NCBI RefSeq assembly: GCF_007971525.1
Contig: NZ_CP042437.1
Location: forward strand, 7,130,001-7,194,000
Length of the DNA: 64,000 bases
Direction: 5' to 3'
DNA from: Mucilaginibacter ginsenosidivorax
Lineage (GTDB): Bacteria; Bacteroidota; Bacteroidia; Sphingobacteriales; Sphingobacteriaceae
Position 1 is the first letter of the stretch; every line of letters begins with the position of its first letter. Made by a program: the position numbers and the translations under genes. The notes under the pieces were generated by a model. That model did not search any database. It saw only the letters and a list, made by a program, of their open reading frames with translations, and had not been told where the DNA came from. Positions 36,624 to 44,415 of this stretch are shown here, piece by piece.

Positions 36624-38764
36624 TTTGCTGTAATGTTTTTGCCATTTGTATTGATGCTGAAAGACACCAGGTTGCCATAATCTACATAAACACTTCCTTC
36701 TATAATCCCGTTTTTTTTGCCGGCTATTTCGGTGTGAATTTTAGATATAATGCTTATTCCATTTTTATTAACCTGGATATCCGAATTATACTTGATATTT
36801 ATAAACCCATAAAATGGCGCAATAACGTCTTGTATCCAAAGTAGAAGCTTATTGGCTGTTTCGTTTAGCGGTAATTTGTCGGTTATTGGCATCGCTTCGG
36901 CATTGTTAAAAATAACTTTGTATGCCGCCAGGTAAAAGTTATACAGTATCGACTTTTTATCGCCGTAAAAACTGGTAAAATAAAACATAACGCCGTTGTT
37001 GATAAAATAAGCAACGGCCCCTGTTGTTTTGCTATAGATGTATGATTGGCCTAACGCATCTTTAAAAACCTCCCAATCTTCGATTGTACCATTTTCAGAT
37101 ACCAATCTTGCAATATATCCTGGTTGAAAATCGAATGCCTTTTTAATTTGGGTGTCTATTTCAGGATTGCCTATAAGGTTGCCTTCTGTAGGTATGGTAT
37201 GGCTTATAAAGGAGTTTTTATTTTCGACCCTGCCAATATAGTAGGATATGGGATAGCTCAACGTCCTTGACCCAATGTAGGGCGTTGCCTGCAACTGAAA
37301 ATGTAAATGTGGTTCGGGTGACCGGCCCGAATTACCGCACAGACCCAGTAAATCTCCGCTTTTTACAACATCACCCGGCTTCACTTTTATCGAATTTTTT
37401 TTAAGGTGCGATACTTTGGAATAGAAGTCTGCCGCGTGACGGATCACTACGGTGTTTCCCCAGTTTTCTTTGAGGTTTTGTTTGCCGATGGCGTTATCTT
37501 CTATGTTGTTTACAACCTGTTCAACAACACCGGCGGCACAAGCCAAAACAGGTTTGTTAAAGCAGTAAAAATGTTCGGGCAATGTACCCGGATACTGAAA
37601 TGTGTTATGTTCATCATCGCTGATCACAAAATCCAACGCCTGGCCCCAGTCTCCTTTGTGTGTTATGTTGCCATCGTATCCCTGCGACACCGTCCAATAT
37701 CCCATAAACGGCAGGTTTAGTTTGTAATATTTAAGATCGTTTAACCGGTCCTCCTGGTTTAAAAACTGGTAGAGATTCCTTTCCGGCGAATAATGCTGAA
37801 AAACAACCAACTGCAATTTGCTTTTGGCATGCCGCAGTTTTAAAAAATATAACAGGCTAATGTTGACGATGCAAAATGGAAGTGAAAATACCGGCAAAGC
37901 GTGTACCGACATAAAACCGGTTAAGCCATTAATGATAAGAAAACCCATCGGAATGCTCAAAATTGCCAGTAAATAGGAGCGAAAGGAGGGGATTGTAAAA
38001 AAACTCCCAATAGCTACGGCGGCCATCATAAAATTGGCTCCTAAATGATAATAGCTGATACCTTCCGGGTAGATATGCGTGAGTCCGTTAATTCCAATTG
38101 CGCTTATAAAGCTGATGATAAGCAAGCTAAAAGCAATGCGCGAATGAATAAGCATCCCTATACTGATAAGCATCCCCGCAATGATATTATGCTGAAATAA
38201 TACCGCACTTAATGAGCGGAAGAAAAGACTTACAAATTGAGGCAATTCCATTGCAAGGTAGCCTTCAATGCCTGCCAGGTGGTTGCCGGGGCCGGCATAA
38301 ATCTCCTCTAACAGGTAGCTGTCTTTTTGTTGCAGGCCCATAGCGAAAATACTATTAGATGCCAGTAGTACCAGCCAAAACACAAGTACAAACGGCAGCG
38401 ATAACATAGGCAATCCCAGTGTGCCTAACCGTGTTGAGATAATGATTGTGGCCACAATTACAGCGCAGCATGCAACAAAAAGCCACAGTAAAAACATGAC
38501 GTTTACACTATAAAATGCGCCGAAGGCGATGCCCAGCAACAGGCTGTTAAAACTATAAATACCCAGTTGCTGGTTGTCGGCATCAAACTTTAACAACCTG
38601 CAAACTATTAACGAAAAAACAACACAACCCAACCCGGCAAAGCCAGATACTGGATTAAAAAAAGAAACCAATAGCAAAATGGCCCCTAATATCCGGTTCT
38701 GTGAAAAAAACAGTACCGAATAGGAACTAACTACCGATTTTATAAATGCTGTGGTTTGCTTCAC
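36605..38764 (-). CDS. Urea-transporter-like membrane domain fused to an M23 peptidase domain
   Basis: 719 residues. The first 310 or so residues hold about ten membrane helices in the urea transporter pattern: LGIYSFNSLLLGIAFGAFY (about 67-85) and its second-half counterpart YYHLGANFMMAAVAIGSFF (238-256). Residues about 350-500 are an M23/LytM peptidase domain with the zinc ligands His369, Asp378 and the HxH pair His486/His488 (SPEPHLHFQ), plus NWGNTVVIRH and VKPGDVVKSGDLLGLCGNSG. His and Asp are nine apart instead of the common four, as in a minor M23 subgroup. About 200 further residues form a soluble domain without a recognised family. It overlaps the decarboxylase gene by 4 bp. The fusion suggests transport coupled to cell-wall or peptide cleavage. 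Confidence 0.85.
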   Translation of the reverse strand: MKQTTAFIKSVVSSYSVLFFSQNRILGAILLLVSFFNPVSGFAGLGCVVFSLIVCRLLKFDADNQQLGIYSFNSLLLGIAFGAFYSVNVMFLLWLFVACCAVIVATIIISTRLGTLGLPMLSLPFVLVFWLVLLASNSIFAMGLQQKDSYLLEEIYAGPGNHLAGIEGYLAMELPQFVSLFFRSLSAVLFQHNIIAGMLISIGMLIHSRIAFSLLIISFISAIGINGLTHIYPEGISYYHLGANFMMAAVAIGSFFTIPSFRSYLLAILSIPMGFLIINGLTGFMSVHALPVFSLPFCIVNISLLYFLKLRHAKSKLQLVVFQHYSPERNLYQFLNQEDRLNDLKYYKLNLPFMGYWTVSQGYDGNITHKGDWGQALDFVISDDEHNTFQYPGTLPEHFYCFNKPVLACAAGVVEQVVNNIEDNAIGKQNLKENWGNTVVIRHAADFYSKVSHLKKNSIKVKPGDVVKSGDLLGLCGNSGRSPEPHLHFQLQATPYIGSRTLSYPISYYIGRVENKNSFISHTIPTEGNLIGNPEIDTQIKKAFDFQPGYIARLVSENGTIEDWEVFKDALGQSYIYSKTTGAVAYFINNGVMFYFTSFYGDKKSILYNFYLAAYKVIFNNAEAMPITDKLPLNETANKLLLWIQDVIAPFYGFINIKYNSDIQVNKNGISIISKIHTEIAGKKNGIIEGSVYVDYGNLVSFSINTNGKNITAKWGTKN

Positions 38765-40116
38765 TTGCTGGCTTTTAAATGTTCGGGCATAAGCTCGGGC
38801 CCTTCTGTATATTCAAGTGTTTCGTTGCTGCGGATAAGGTGGGTACGCTGCTGTTCATCTACCAAAACCACGGCCGGCCTAAGTGTTATAAACTGCATCC
38901 ACTGCGTCATATTGTAAGCGCCAACCTTGTGTACTACCACGTTATCGCCCGGGTTAAGCAGGGGCAGGTTAATACTTTCCCTTATTACATCAATATTCAT
39001 GCATAGCGGCCCGTAAACCACCATGTTTTCTGTATGCGGTGCAAAGTCCTGTGCGGGGCTTATCTGGTGTTCATACCAAAACGAAGTAAATAAAATATTT
39101 ACACCAAAATTCACAATGGCCGCCCTTTTACTGTTACTTAAGCGTTTATTGGCTATTACGGTACCCAGCAAATACCCGGCGTCGTCTATTAATAGCCTGC
39201 CGCTTTCCAGTATAAGTAAAGGTAAATCGTCATTGGCAAAGCCAAAATTGAGCATTACCGATGTAATAGCCTCGGCAAAATCATCAACAGAAGGCACCGT
39301 ATCATTCCCGGGCAAATAGGCGCCTTTTAAAGTATTGGTTGATGGAAAACCACCACCCATATCAATATATGCTATTTTATGACCCAATTGCGTTTGGCAG
39401 CGCATAGCCAAATCACATAATTTAGTTGCCGCAATACCATAGGCTGCGGTTGTAAGCATATAGGTGCCTATATGGCAATGTAACCCGGCTAATTGTAACT
39501 TACCCGAATCAATGATCTTGGATAAGGCTGTCCATGCTTCGCCGTTTTCGTAATTAAAACCAAAACGGTCCCAAAGCGGGTATACGCCGGTATCCATATT
39601 TACGCGGATGGCAACGCGTGGTTTATTGGGCAGGTTGTTGCTTAATGCAAGCAATTGGTTAAGCTCTTCAAAATGATCTATGTGGATAAGCGAATCGTTT
39701 TCAATAGCCAGTTGCAGTTCGTCATTTGATTTGCCTGGCCCGTTAAAAATGATTTTACTGCCCGGCACGCCGTTGCCTAATGCTTTTTGATATTCAAAAC
39801 CCGATACTACTTCGGCCCAGCTGCCTTCCTGGTGAAATACCTGGCAAACAGCATTCAAATAATTGGTTTTATAGCTCCATGCAAATTGTACCTTGGGGTA
39901 ACGGGTACTAAAGGCCCGGTATGCCGAACGGTAATTTTTACGGATCTGTTTTTCTGACAACACAAAAACCGGCGAACCGTATTGCTCAACCAAACTTTTA
40001 ACAGCAACACCCTCGATGCTTTTAACAGGCTGTATGCCGGTGCGTGTACCAAACTTGTTCATTACGCCGGCGTGCAGTTTTTTTATATATGGCTTTTCGT
40101 ATTTAAGCTTTTCCAT
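38761..40116 (-). CDS. Fold-III PLP-dependent decarboxylase-like enzyme (LysA/DAPDC relative)
   Basis: 451 residues from the ATG at 40116 (MEKLKYEKPYIKKL), 10 bp after the ATP-grasp stop; the frame is open further upstream but only inside the previous gene. The alanine-racemase-fold barrel has the PLP lysine Lys83 in FAWSYKTNYL, GPGKSNDEL, HCHIGTYM, the phosphate-binding GGGFPS, and ESGRLLIDDAGYL. The C-terminal beta domain has GPLCMNIDVI in the place of GPLCESGD of diaminopimelate decarboxylases. The catalytic Cys is kept but the Glu-Ser that reads the substrate is changed, so the substrate is probably not DAP. It is likely to decarboxylate or racemise an amino acid, free or attached, that the neighbouring ATP-grasp enzyme uses. 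Confidence 0.85.
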   Translation of the reverse strand: MEKLKYEKPYIKKLHAGVMNKFGTRTGIQPVKSIEGVAVKSLVEQYGSPVFVLSEKQIRKNYRSAYRAFSTRYPKVQFAWSYKTNYLNAVCQVFHQEGSWAEVVSGFEYQKALGNGVPGSKIIFNGPGKSNDELQLAIENDSLIHIDHFEELNQLLALSNNLPNKPRVAIRVNMDTGVYPLWDRFGFNYENGEAWTALSKIIDSGKLQLAGLHCHIGTYMLTTAAYGIAATKLCDLAMRCQTQLGHKIAYIDMGGGFPSTNTLKGAYLPGNDTVPSVDDFAEAITSVMLNFGFANDDLPLLILESGRLLIDDAGYLLGTVIANKRLSNSKRAAIVNFGVNILFTSFWYEHQISPAQDFAPHTENMVVYGPLCMNIDVIRESINLPLLNPGDNVVVHKVGAYNMTQWMQFITLRPAVVLVDEQQRTHLIRSNETLEYTEGPELMPEHLKASK

Positions 40117-40126
40117 TGTAATCAAA

Positions 40127-41179
40127 TTATAATTCGCCAAATACCGAGATGTGTTGAAAATCGCTGATATCGGCAATATGGTCCCATGAATACCGCACAA
40201 ACAACTTACCTGCCTGGTAGTCGGTATATGGTAAAACATCATCGCCCAAAGCCATCTTTACCAAAGCTTCGGGCTGGTTTTGGCCGGCAGCGGCTGTTAA
40301 GTAAATCCATGCCGGAAACCGCGGGTTAATTTCTAATATATATAAATGCCCCTCGGCATTGCTCATGATCTCCATTTCGTAGCCACCTTTCCAGTTGGTT
40401 GTTTTAGCAAAATTGTTGGCCAGTTCAATCAGCTTATCTTCTTTGATGGTAACCCCCGCCCATGCTTTACCTTTATCGGTAATATATAGTTTCCGCATCG
40501 CTACTATACTCGTATTGTTGCCGTCACCATCGCCCAGCGCGGCTATATTTATTTCGGTACCGGTTATGTATTGCTGAGCTATTACCGGTACTCCCCATGC
40601 TGCATTAAGCTGATGAAAGGCTTTAAGGGCCTGGTCCATAGTATATACCACATAGGCATCATAAAATTTCCCTTTTATTACTATCGGGAAGTTGAATTCA
40701 TCTGCCGCTTTTTTCATGTCATCGGCATGATATATTTTATGATCAGCAGGAACATAAAACCCGTTTTTTGTTCCAAAATCTTTCAAATTCACTTTATCGC
40801 GCAGGGCCAGTTGTTGTTGCGATGGTAGCAAGGTGGCTATACCCATTTGCTTTAACTGCGGTGCTACCTTGATAAAATTAAACAGTTCCGAATCAAAATT
40901 CGGAATGATTACATCCAGGTTTTCCTGTTGACGGATATACCCCAATCGTTCTAATAACGCACCGGTACCTTCTGTTGGGTAAGGTATTTGATAGGTTTTG
41001 TTTACATGTTCCCGCAAATAAATCCCAGGCTCCAATGATTCATAGGATAAGCCGATAACTCTTAATCCAGCTCCAAAAGCCTCCCTTAATGAACGGATAA
41101 CAGCCATACCCGGCCCTGGGTTGTCGTTGGCGTTAAGGCCGGTAACTGCAATACATAAGTTACTGTACTTGTTTGGCAT
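40127..41179 (-). CDS. ATP-grasp ligase, carbamoyl-phosphate-synthase-like
   Basis: 350 residues. The N-terminal pre-ATP-grasp domain (about 1-105) has VTGLNANDNPGPGMAVIRSL and IIPNFDSELFNFIK. The ATP-grasp part includes RDKVNLKDFGTKNGFYVP, FPIVIKGKFYDAY with the ATP-binding Lys, VIAQQYITGTEINIAALG, and the metal-binding end MEIMSNAEGHLYILEINPRFP with Glu and Asn ligands. Such enzymes join a carboxylate to an amine through an acylphosphate. It overlaps the PqqD-like gene by one base and is 10 bp from the decarboxylase gene, so the three enzymes belong to one pathway. The substrate is not visible. Confidence 0.88.
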   Translation of the reverse strand: MPNKYSNLCIAVTGLNANDNPGPGMAVIRSLREAFGAGLRVIGLSYESLEPGIYLREHVNKTYQIPYPTEGTGALLERLGYIRQQENLDVIIPNFDSELFNFIKVAPQLKQMGIATLLPSQQQLALRDKVNLKDFGTKNGFYVPADHKIYHADDMKKAADEFNFPIVIKGKFYDAYVVYTMDQALKAFHQLNAAWGVPVIAQQYITGTEINIAALGDGDGNNTSIVAMRKLYITDKGKAWAGVTIKEDKLIELANNFAKTTNWKGGYEMEIMSNAEGHLYILEINPRFPAWIYLTAAAGQNQPEALVKMALGDDVLPYTDYQAGKLFVRYSWDHIADISDFQHISVFGEL

Positions 41180-41427
41180 TATCCTTCAGTTTCAAGCAGG
41201 TTTGCTTCCTTTAGCTGTACCATCCAATCTTCCCAGTCAAGATCCAGCTGGCGCTCACTTACGTTATACCTGTTCAGGATATCTTGCTTTATTTCACTTT
41301 CTGTTTTGCCACTTTTCATAGCCAATAACAGCAGTGCAGCAATGGCATTTCCGGAGAAAGAATCGCCGGTTGCCGGGTTAAAAATGAACCCGTTTTCGCT
41401 GGTAGCTATGTTACTTTTAATTTTCAT
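41179..41427 (-). CDS. PqqD-family small protein (RiPP-recognition-element-like)
   Basis: 82 residues. The sequence has the layout of PqqD proteins: a short beta hairpin (NGFIFNPATGDSFSGN) followed by a winged helix region with LLLAMKSGKTESEIKQDIL and a C-terminal helix (WEDWMVQLKEANLLE). PqqD and related RRE domains bind the leader of a peptide substrate and present it to the modifying enzyme. It is the first gene of the six-gene operon and overlaps the ATP-grasp gene by one base (41179). No precursor-peptide gene was found between it and the upstream receiver gene, so the peptide, if there is one, must be encoded elsewhere or be a larger protein. Confidence 0.7.
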   Translation of the reverse strand: MKIKSNIATSENGFIFNPATGDSFSGNAIAALLLLAMKSGKTESEIKQDILNRYNVSERQLDLDWEDWMVQLKEANLLETEG

Positions 41428-41688
41428 TTATAATTGCAGGTACGGTAAATAATAAAGGCTAAACTTAACAGGTTTAAGCGGGTTTTACAATATGTGGTTT
41501 AGTTGATTGGGTTTGATGGTTGATTGAGTTGATTAGGTTAGAATAAGTTGATTGAGTTGATTAGGTTGGATTGAGTTGATTAGGTTTTAATACTTTAACT
41601 GATCTAAACTTATCAACTCAATCCAACCTAATCAACTTATTCCAACCCAATCAACCTATTCTAACTCAATCAACCTACTCCAACCCAA
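41428..41688. other. 261-bp gap upstream of the PqqD operon, filled by inverted tandem repeats
   Basis: No coding gene and no ATG-started small ORF on the - strand were found. The left part (41428-41499) is the probable leader of the operon; the rest is the repeat block described next. No clear -33/-7 pair was fixed, so the operon may also be read through from the receiver gene. Confidence 0.6.
41501..41688. repeat. Inverted array of short GATTGAGTT/GATTAGGTT repeats
   Basis: The left half repeats the words TTGATTGAG and TTGATTAGG in tandem; the right half is the same in inverted order. The core is a perfect 26-bp inverted repeat at 41555-41580 and 41612-41637 separated by 31 nt. As RNA it would form a very long hairpin between the receiver gene and the PqqD gene. 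It may terminate the former, protect mRNA ends, or be a repeat family of the genome. Confidence 0.75.
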
Positions 41689-42066
41689 TTACGATGCCAT
41701 CAAATATTCCATCCTCGATGCCAGCAATTCCATATCCAATGGTTTTACAAATAAAGCATCGCATTTATATGATTCCAGCTCGGCTTTTTTGCTCTTGAAA
41801 GCGGTAACCACAATGATGGGTACCTGCCTCAACTGCTCATCGTCCTTAAAATCCTGGCAAACCAATGCGCAATCCATATCCAGCAGTAAATAATCTAAAA
41901 TGATCAGATCGGGATGTATCACCTTTGCTTTATCATAAATGGCATTAGGATCATAAGTAAGGTGCACATCAAAATTGCCATAATACATAATATCATCAAT
42001 TACAGATAACATTCTGCTGTTTTTATCTAAAATCAGGATCTTCTTTTTGCTGCCTGTAGTTTTCAT
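41689..42066 (-). CDS. Stand-alone receiver-domain protein (orphan response regulator)
   Basis: 125 residues, only a REC domain. The phospho-acceptor is Asp58 (DLIILDYLLLDMD), with Asp14 as the acidic-pocket residue, Thr88 in VVTAF, and Lys108 in LFVKPLD. No output domain follows, so it acts through partners or as a phosphate sink. It lies downstream of the LytTR pair, 111 bp after the LytTR gene stop, with its own promoter carrying a 21-bp-period direct repeat. Therefore it is likely under control of the LytTR regulator. Confidence 0.9.
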   Translation of the reverse strand: MKTTGSKKKILILDKNSRMLSVIDDIMYYGNFDVHLTYDPNAIYDKAKVIHPDLIILDYLLLDMDCALVCQDFKDDEQLRQVPIIVVTAFKSKKAELESYKCDALFVKPLDMELLASRMEYLMAS

Positions 42067-42095
42067 CTGTTAGGGGATTAATTAAGTTTATAGTA

Positions 42096-42162
42096 TAAAA
42101 ATCGCTTTAATGCCGCTGTTTAAAAACAATGTGTCGGTTAATACCCCCAATGTGCCGATGAA
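42096..42162 (-). promoter_or_regulatory. LytTR-type direct repeat plus promoter for the orphan receiver gene
   Basis: Half-sites TGTCGGTTAA (42132-42141) and TGCCGATGAA (42153-42162) on the + strand have a 21-bp period. On the - strand, 5 nt later lies TTT (42126-42124), then 20 nt, then GATTTTTA (42103-42096), a partial match to TAnnTTTG. The ATG at 42066 is about 25 nt from the expected start. Confidence 0.55.
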
Positions 42163-42177
42163 CCGGTAAAAAGGCAA

Positions 42178-42873
42178 TTATTTAGACCAGTCTTTGATGA
42201 AATCGGCGTAATTGGTACCTACCGGGAGTTCGATATTGCGCAACTTTACCTTGCGGTTGTATATCGACCTTATTTGAGCCTTTGCTACCACAAAACTTCT
42301 GTGAATACGGATGAACTGGCTGGCCGGTATTTTCTCGATCATACTTTTTAGCGACATCAAGGTAAGAATCGGCTTTTCGGCACTAAGCAAATGGATTTTA
42401 ATATAATCCTGCATACTCTCAATGTACTCGATATCCCTGACGCCGATTTTTATCACCCGGTATTCCGAATGCACATAAATGTGTTCGTCCTCGGCAGTGT
42501 GGTCGGTATGTTTAAATTGGTAATAATCAATGGCTTTATGCACGGCCGCGCCAAAGCGGTTGCTGTTGATGGGTTTAAGCAGGTAATCCAACGCCTCCAG
42601 TTCAAAACCTTCAAATGCGAATTTTTTATAAGCCGTGGTAAATATAATCATCGGCTTTTCGTCCAATGAGCGCACCAGGTCAACCCCGGTTATGTCGGGC
42701 ATGTTTATGTCTACAAACAGCACATCTACCGGGTTCCTTTTCAGGTACTCGGCACCCGAAATGGCGTCTTCAAAAGTATTTACCATCTTCAGTGATGGAT
42801 AATCTGATACATATTTTTTGATGATCTCCAGCGCCAGCGGCTCATCATCAATGGCTACACATTTTAACTGCAT
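42178..42873 (-). CDS. LytTR-family response regulator
   Basis: 231 residues. The REC domain (1-118) has the acidic pair at 9-10, the phospho-acceptor Asp55 in VLFVDINMPD, and the Lys of LDYLLKPI. The LytTR DNA-binding domain (about 130-231) reads IYVHSEYRVIKIGVRDIEYI, MSLKSMIEKIPASQFIRIHR, SFVVAKAQIRSI and KVKLRNIELPVG. LytTR proteins bind two about 10-bp direct repeats one or two helical turns apart. It is cognate to the kinase encoded 151 bp upstream. Four matching direct repeats occur in the window near the kinase, the orphan receiver and two lipoprotein genes. Confidence 0.95.
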   Translation of the reverse strand: MQLKCVAIDDEPLALEIIKKYVSDYPSLKMVNTFEDAISGAEYLKRNPVDVLFVDINMPDITGVDLVRSLDEKPMIIFTTAYKKFAFEGFELEALDYLLKPINSNRFGAAVHKAIDYYQFKHTDHTAEDEHIYVHSEYRVIKIGVRDIEYIESMQDYIKIHLLSAEKPILTLMSLKSMIEKIPASQFIRIHRSFVVAKAQIRSIYNRKVKLRNIELPVGTNYADFIKDWSK

Positions 42874-43024
42874 AATGATATTTGTTTAAGCTAAAAGCTG
42901 AATGCATAAAGCTTTTAGTGTCTTGTCAATGTAAAATGAGTGTTAGTATTAAGTGCTCAGTCTTAGGCGCTAAGTAGTGAAAAGACAGATTCAGACTTAT
43001 GACTTCCGACTATGTACTTACAAC
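42874..43024. repeat. Gap with AGCTAAAAGCTGAA-type repeat words
   Basis: The stretch holds a hairpin with perfect 9-bp arms (42891-42899 and 42910-42918), built of the word CTAAAAGCT. It is followed by AGTCTTAGGCGCTAAG and GACTTATGACTTCCGACT words. The same words recur at 44563-44650 and 63396-63427, so they look like a dispersed intergenic repeat family. The hairpin may separate the kinase and regulator messages. Confidence 0.5.
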
Positions 43025-44203
43025 TTAAGCGTCAATTTCCAGCTCGACCCTGAACATTGCGGCTTCCTGGCTAATGTTTAGCCTGTGCCTGCCCGGGTAA
43101 ATATGCTGTAACCTTTGCCTTGTATTGGTAATACCGATGCCTTTGCGGCTGCTTGCAGGTCGGTTATCAAATATGGTATTCTCGCAGGTGAACAATATTT
43201 TGTCGTCGGTTACTTTTAGGTTTATGCTGATTACCGAAGGCTCGTGTTTGCTTACGCCGTATTTAAACACGTTTTCAATAAAGGTCATCAGTACTAATGG
43301 CGGCACTTTTTTTTGTGCCATATCACCATAAAAGTTAAAATCCAACTTGGTTTTTTTCCCCAGGCGCAGCTTTTGTAAATCAATATAATCGTTAATGCAA
43401 TCTATTTCACTTTGCAGCAACACAAAATCCTCTGTCACTTCATCTGTTACGTAGCGCATAATATTGGATAGTTTCATGATGCTTTCTGAGGTATGTTCAC
43501 TATCCGTTACCGATAAAGCATAAATATTATTGAGCGTATTGAACAAAAAATGAGGATTGATTTGTGCTTTGAGGAAGGATAGCTCGGCGTGGGTTTTCTC
43601 TGCTTCGGCCCTGATCACCATTTGCTCGGTAAGCTGCCACTTTTGTACCGTACTCATCGCTATCCCTAAACCTATTACAATAATGAAAATGAACAAGCCT
43701 ACCATATCAATATTACCCGATTGATGAATAAAAATGATTTGGTTGGACGGTTTTTTCAGGCTGGGGTCCTGCATTCTTAAATCCTCATGCGGCAGCGGCC
43801 CGAACGGCAGATTTTTTGGGTCGGCATTACCGCTATCGGCCCCGGGCATCAGTTGCGGACCTATCGGGACCGCTGTGCTTTGTTTCTCTTTGAGTAAGTT
43901 ATGTAAAAGCAGGTTATCAAACGGCTGCAAAAAGTATACGCAGCCCGATAGTAGTAATACAATAAGCCCGTAAACCACATATTTTTTATGGAATACAAAC
44001 CTTGGTACCAGGTACCAGGCATTAAAGTAAAACATAAAAATATAGGTAAGACAAAACAACCAGTAATAGGGTGATAGGATAACGTTGTATGTGCTGCTGC
44101 TGCTTTGCTGTGTACGGTTCATGAATAACAACGGGAAGCCAAAGAATACCAGCCAGCCGGCTGCATGAATGAATATATTAGTGGCTTTTTTAGAAACGAT
44201 CAT
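43025..44203 (-). CDS. Sensor histidine kinase of the LytS/YehU (His_kinase, PF06580) type
   Basis: 392 residues. Three or four membrane helices occupy about 9-27, 45-63, 75-95 and 168-190, with a loop between the last two that is rich in Pro and Gly. The H-box is FLKAQINPHFLFNTLNNIYAL with the phospho-accepting His (about residue 218), followed by LQSEIDCINDYIDLQKLRLG and the ATP-binding part LMTFIENVFKYGVSKHEP and GIGITNTRQRL. It is the partner of the LytTR regulator downstream. Its leader carries the same direct repeat as the other target promoters, suggesting autoregulation. Confidence 0.93.
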   Translation of the reverse strand: MIVSKKATNIFIHAAGWLVFFGFPLLFMNRTQQSSSSTYNVILSPYYWLFCLTYIFMFYFNAWYLVPRFVFHKKYVVYGLIVLLLSGCVYFLQPFDNLLLHNLLKEKQSTAVPIGPQLMPGADSGNADPKNLPFGPLPHEDLRMQDPSLKKPSNQIIFIHQSGNIDMVGLFIFIIVIGLGIAMSTVQKWQLTEQMVIRAEAEKTHAELSFLKAQINPHFLFNTLNNIYALSVTDSEHTSESIMKLSNIMRYVTDEVTEDFVLLQSEIDCINDYIDLQKLRLGKKTKLDFNFYGDMAQKKVPPLVLMTFIENVFKYGVSKHEPSVISINLKVTDDKILFTCENTIFDNRPASSRKGIGITNTRQRLQHIYPGRHRLNISQEAAMFRVELEIDA

Positions 44204-44322
44204 CTGGTTAAAAAATTTATTAAATATAGCAGCCGTTGCAATGCCAATTACCGATCATGTTAAAATAGTTAAACTCAGTTGATCATTTGTTTTTTGCCTG
44301 GGTAGTTCTGCCGGGTTTAAAT

Positions 44323-44352
44323 AAGCGCCCCGGAATTAACCACGGGGCGCTT
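44323..44352 (-). terminator. Hairpin in the kinase leader (second)
   Basis: Perfect 10-bp arms 44323-44332 and 44343-44352 (AAGCGCCCCG and complement), 10-nt loop. On the - strand it is followed by ATTTAAACC. The U-run is weak; it could be an attenuator or an RNA-binding element in the leader of the kinase mRNA. Confidence 0.45.
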
Positions 44353-44362
44353 GCAACCTTAT

Positions 44363-44412
44363 GAAAAAACAGAACACAGTAACCGGGAGATGTCCCGATA
44401 TCCCGGTTACTG
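44363..44412 (-). terminator. Hairpin in the kinase leader (first)
   Basis: Perfect 12-bp arms 44377-44388 and 44401-44412 with a 12-nt loop. On the - strand it is followed by TGTTCTGTTTTTTC, a U-rich tail, so premature termination right after the promoter is possible. The transcript would begin at or just before this stem. Confidence 0.55.
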
Positions 44413-44415
44413 GTT

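Noticed and set aside
40117..40242. Upstream extension of the decarboxylase gene
   Set aside because: The extra 42 codons overlap the end of the ATP-grasp gene and do not resemble the family N-terminus.
41501..41688. Possible CRISPR array
   Set aside because: The repeat words are too short (about 9 bp), differ in sequence, and are mirrored rather than direct, with no spacers of uniform length and no cas genes.
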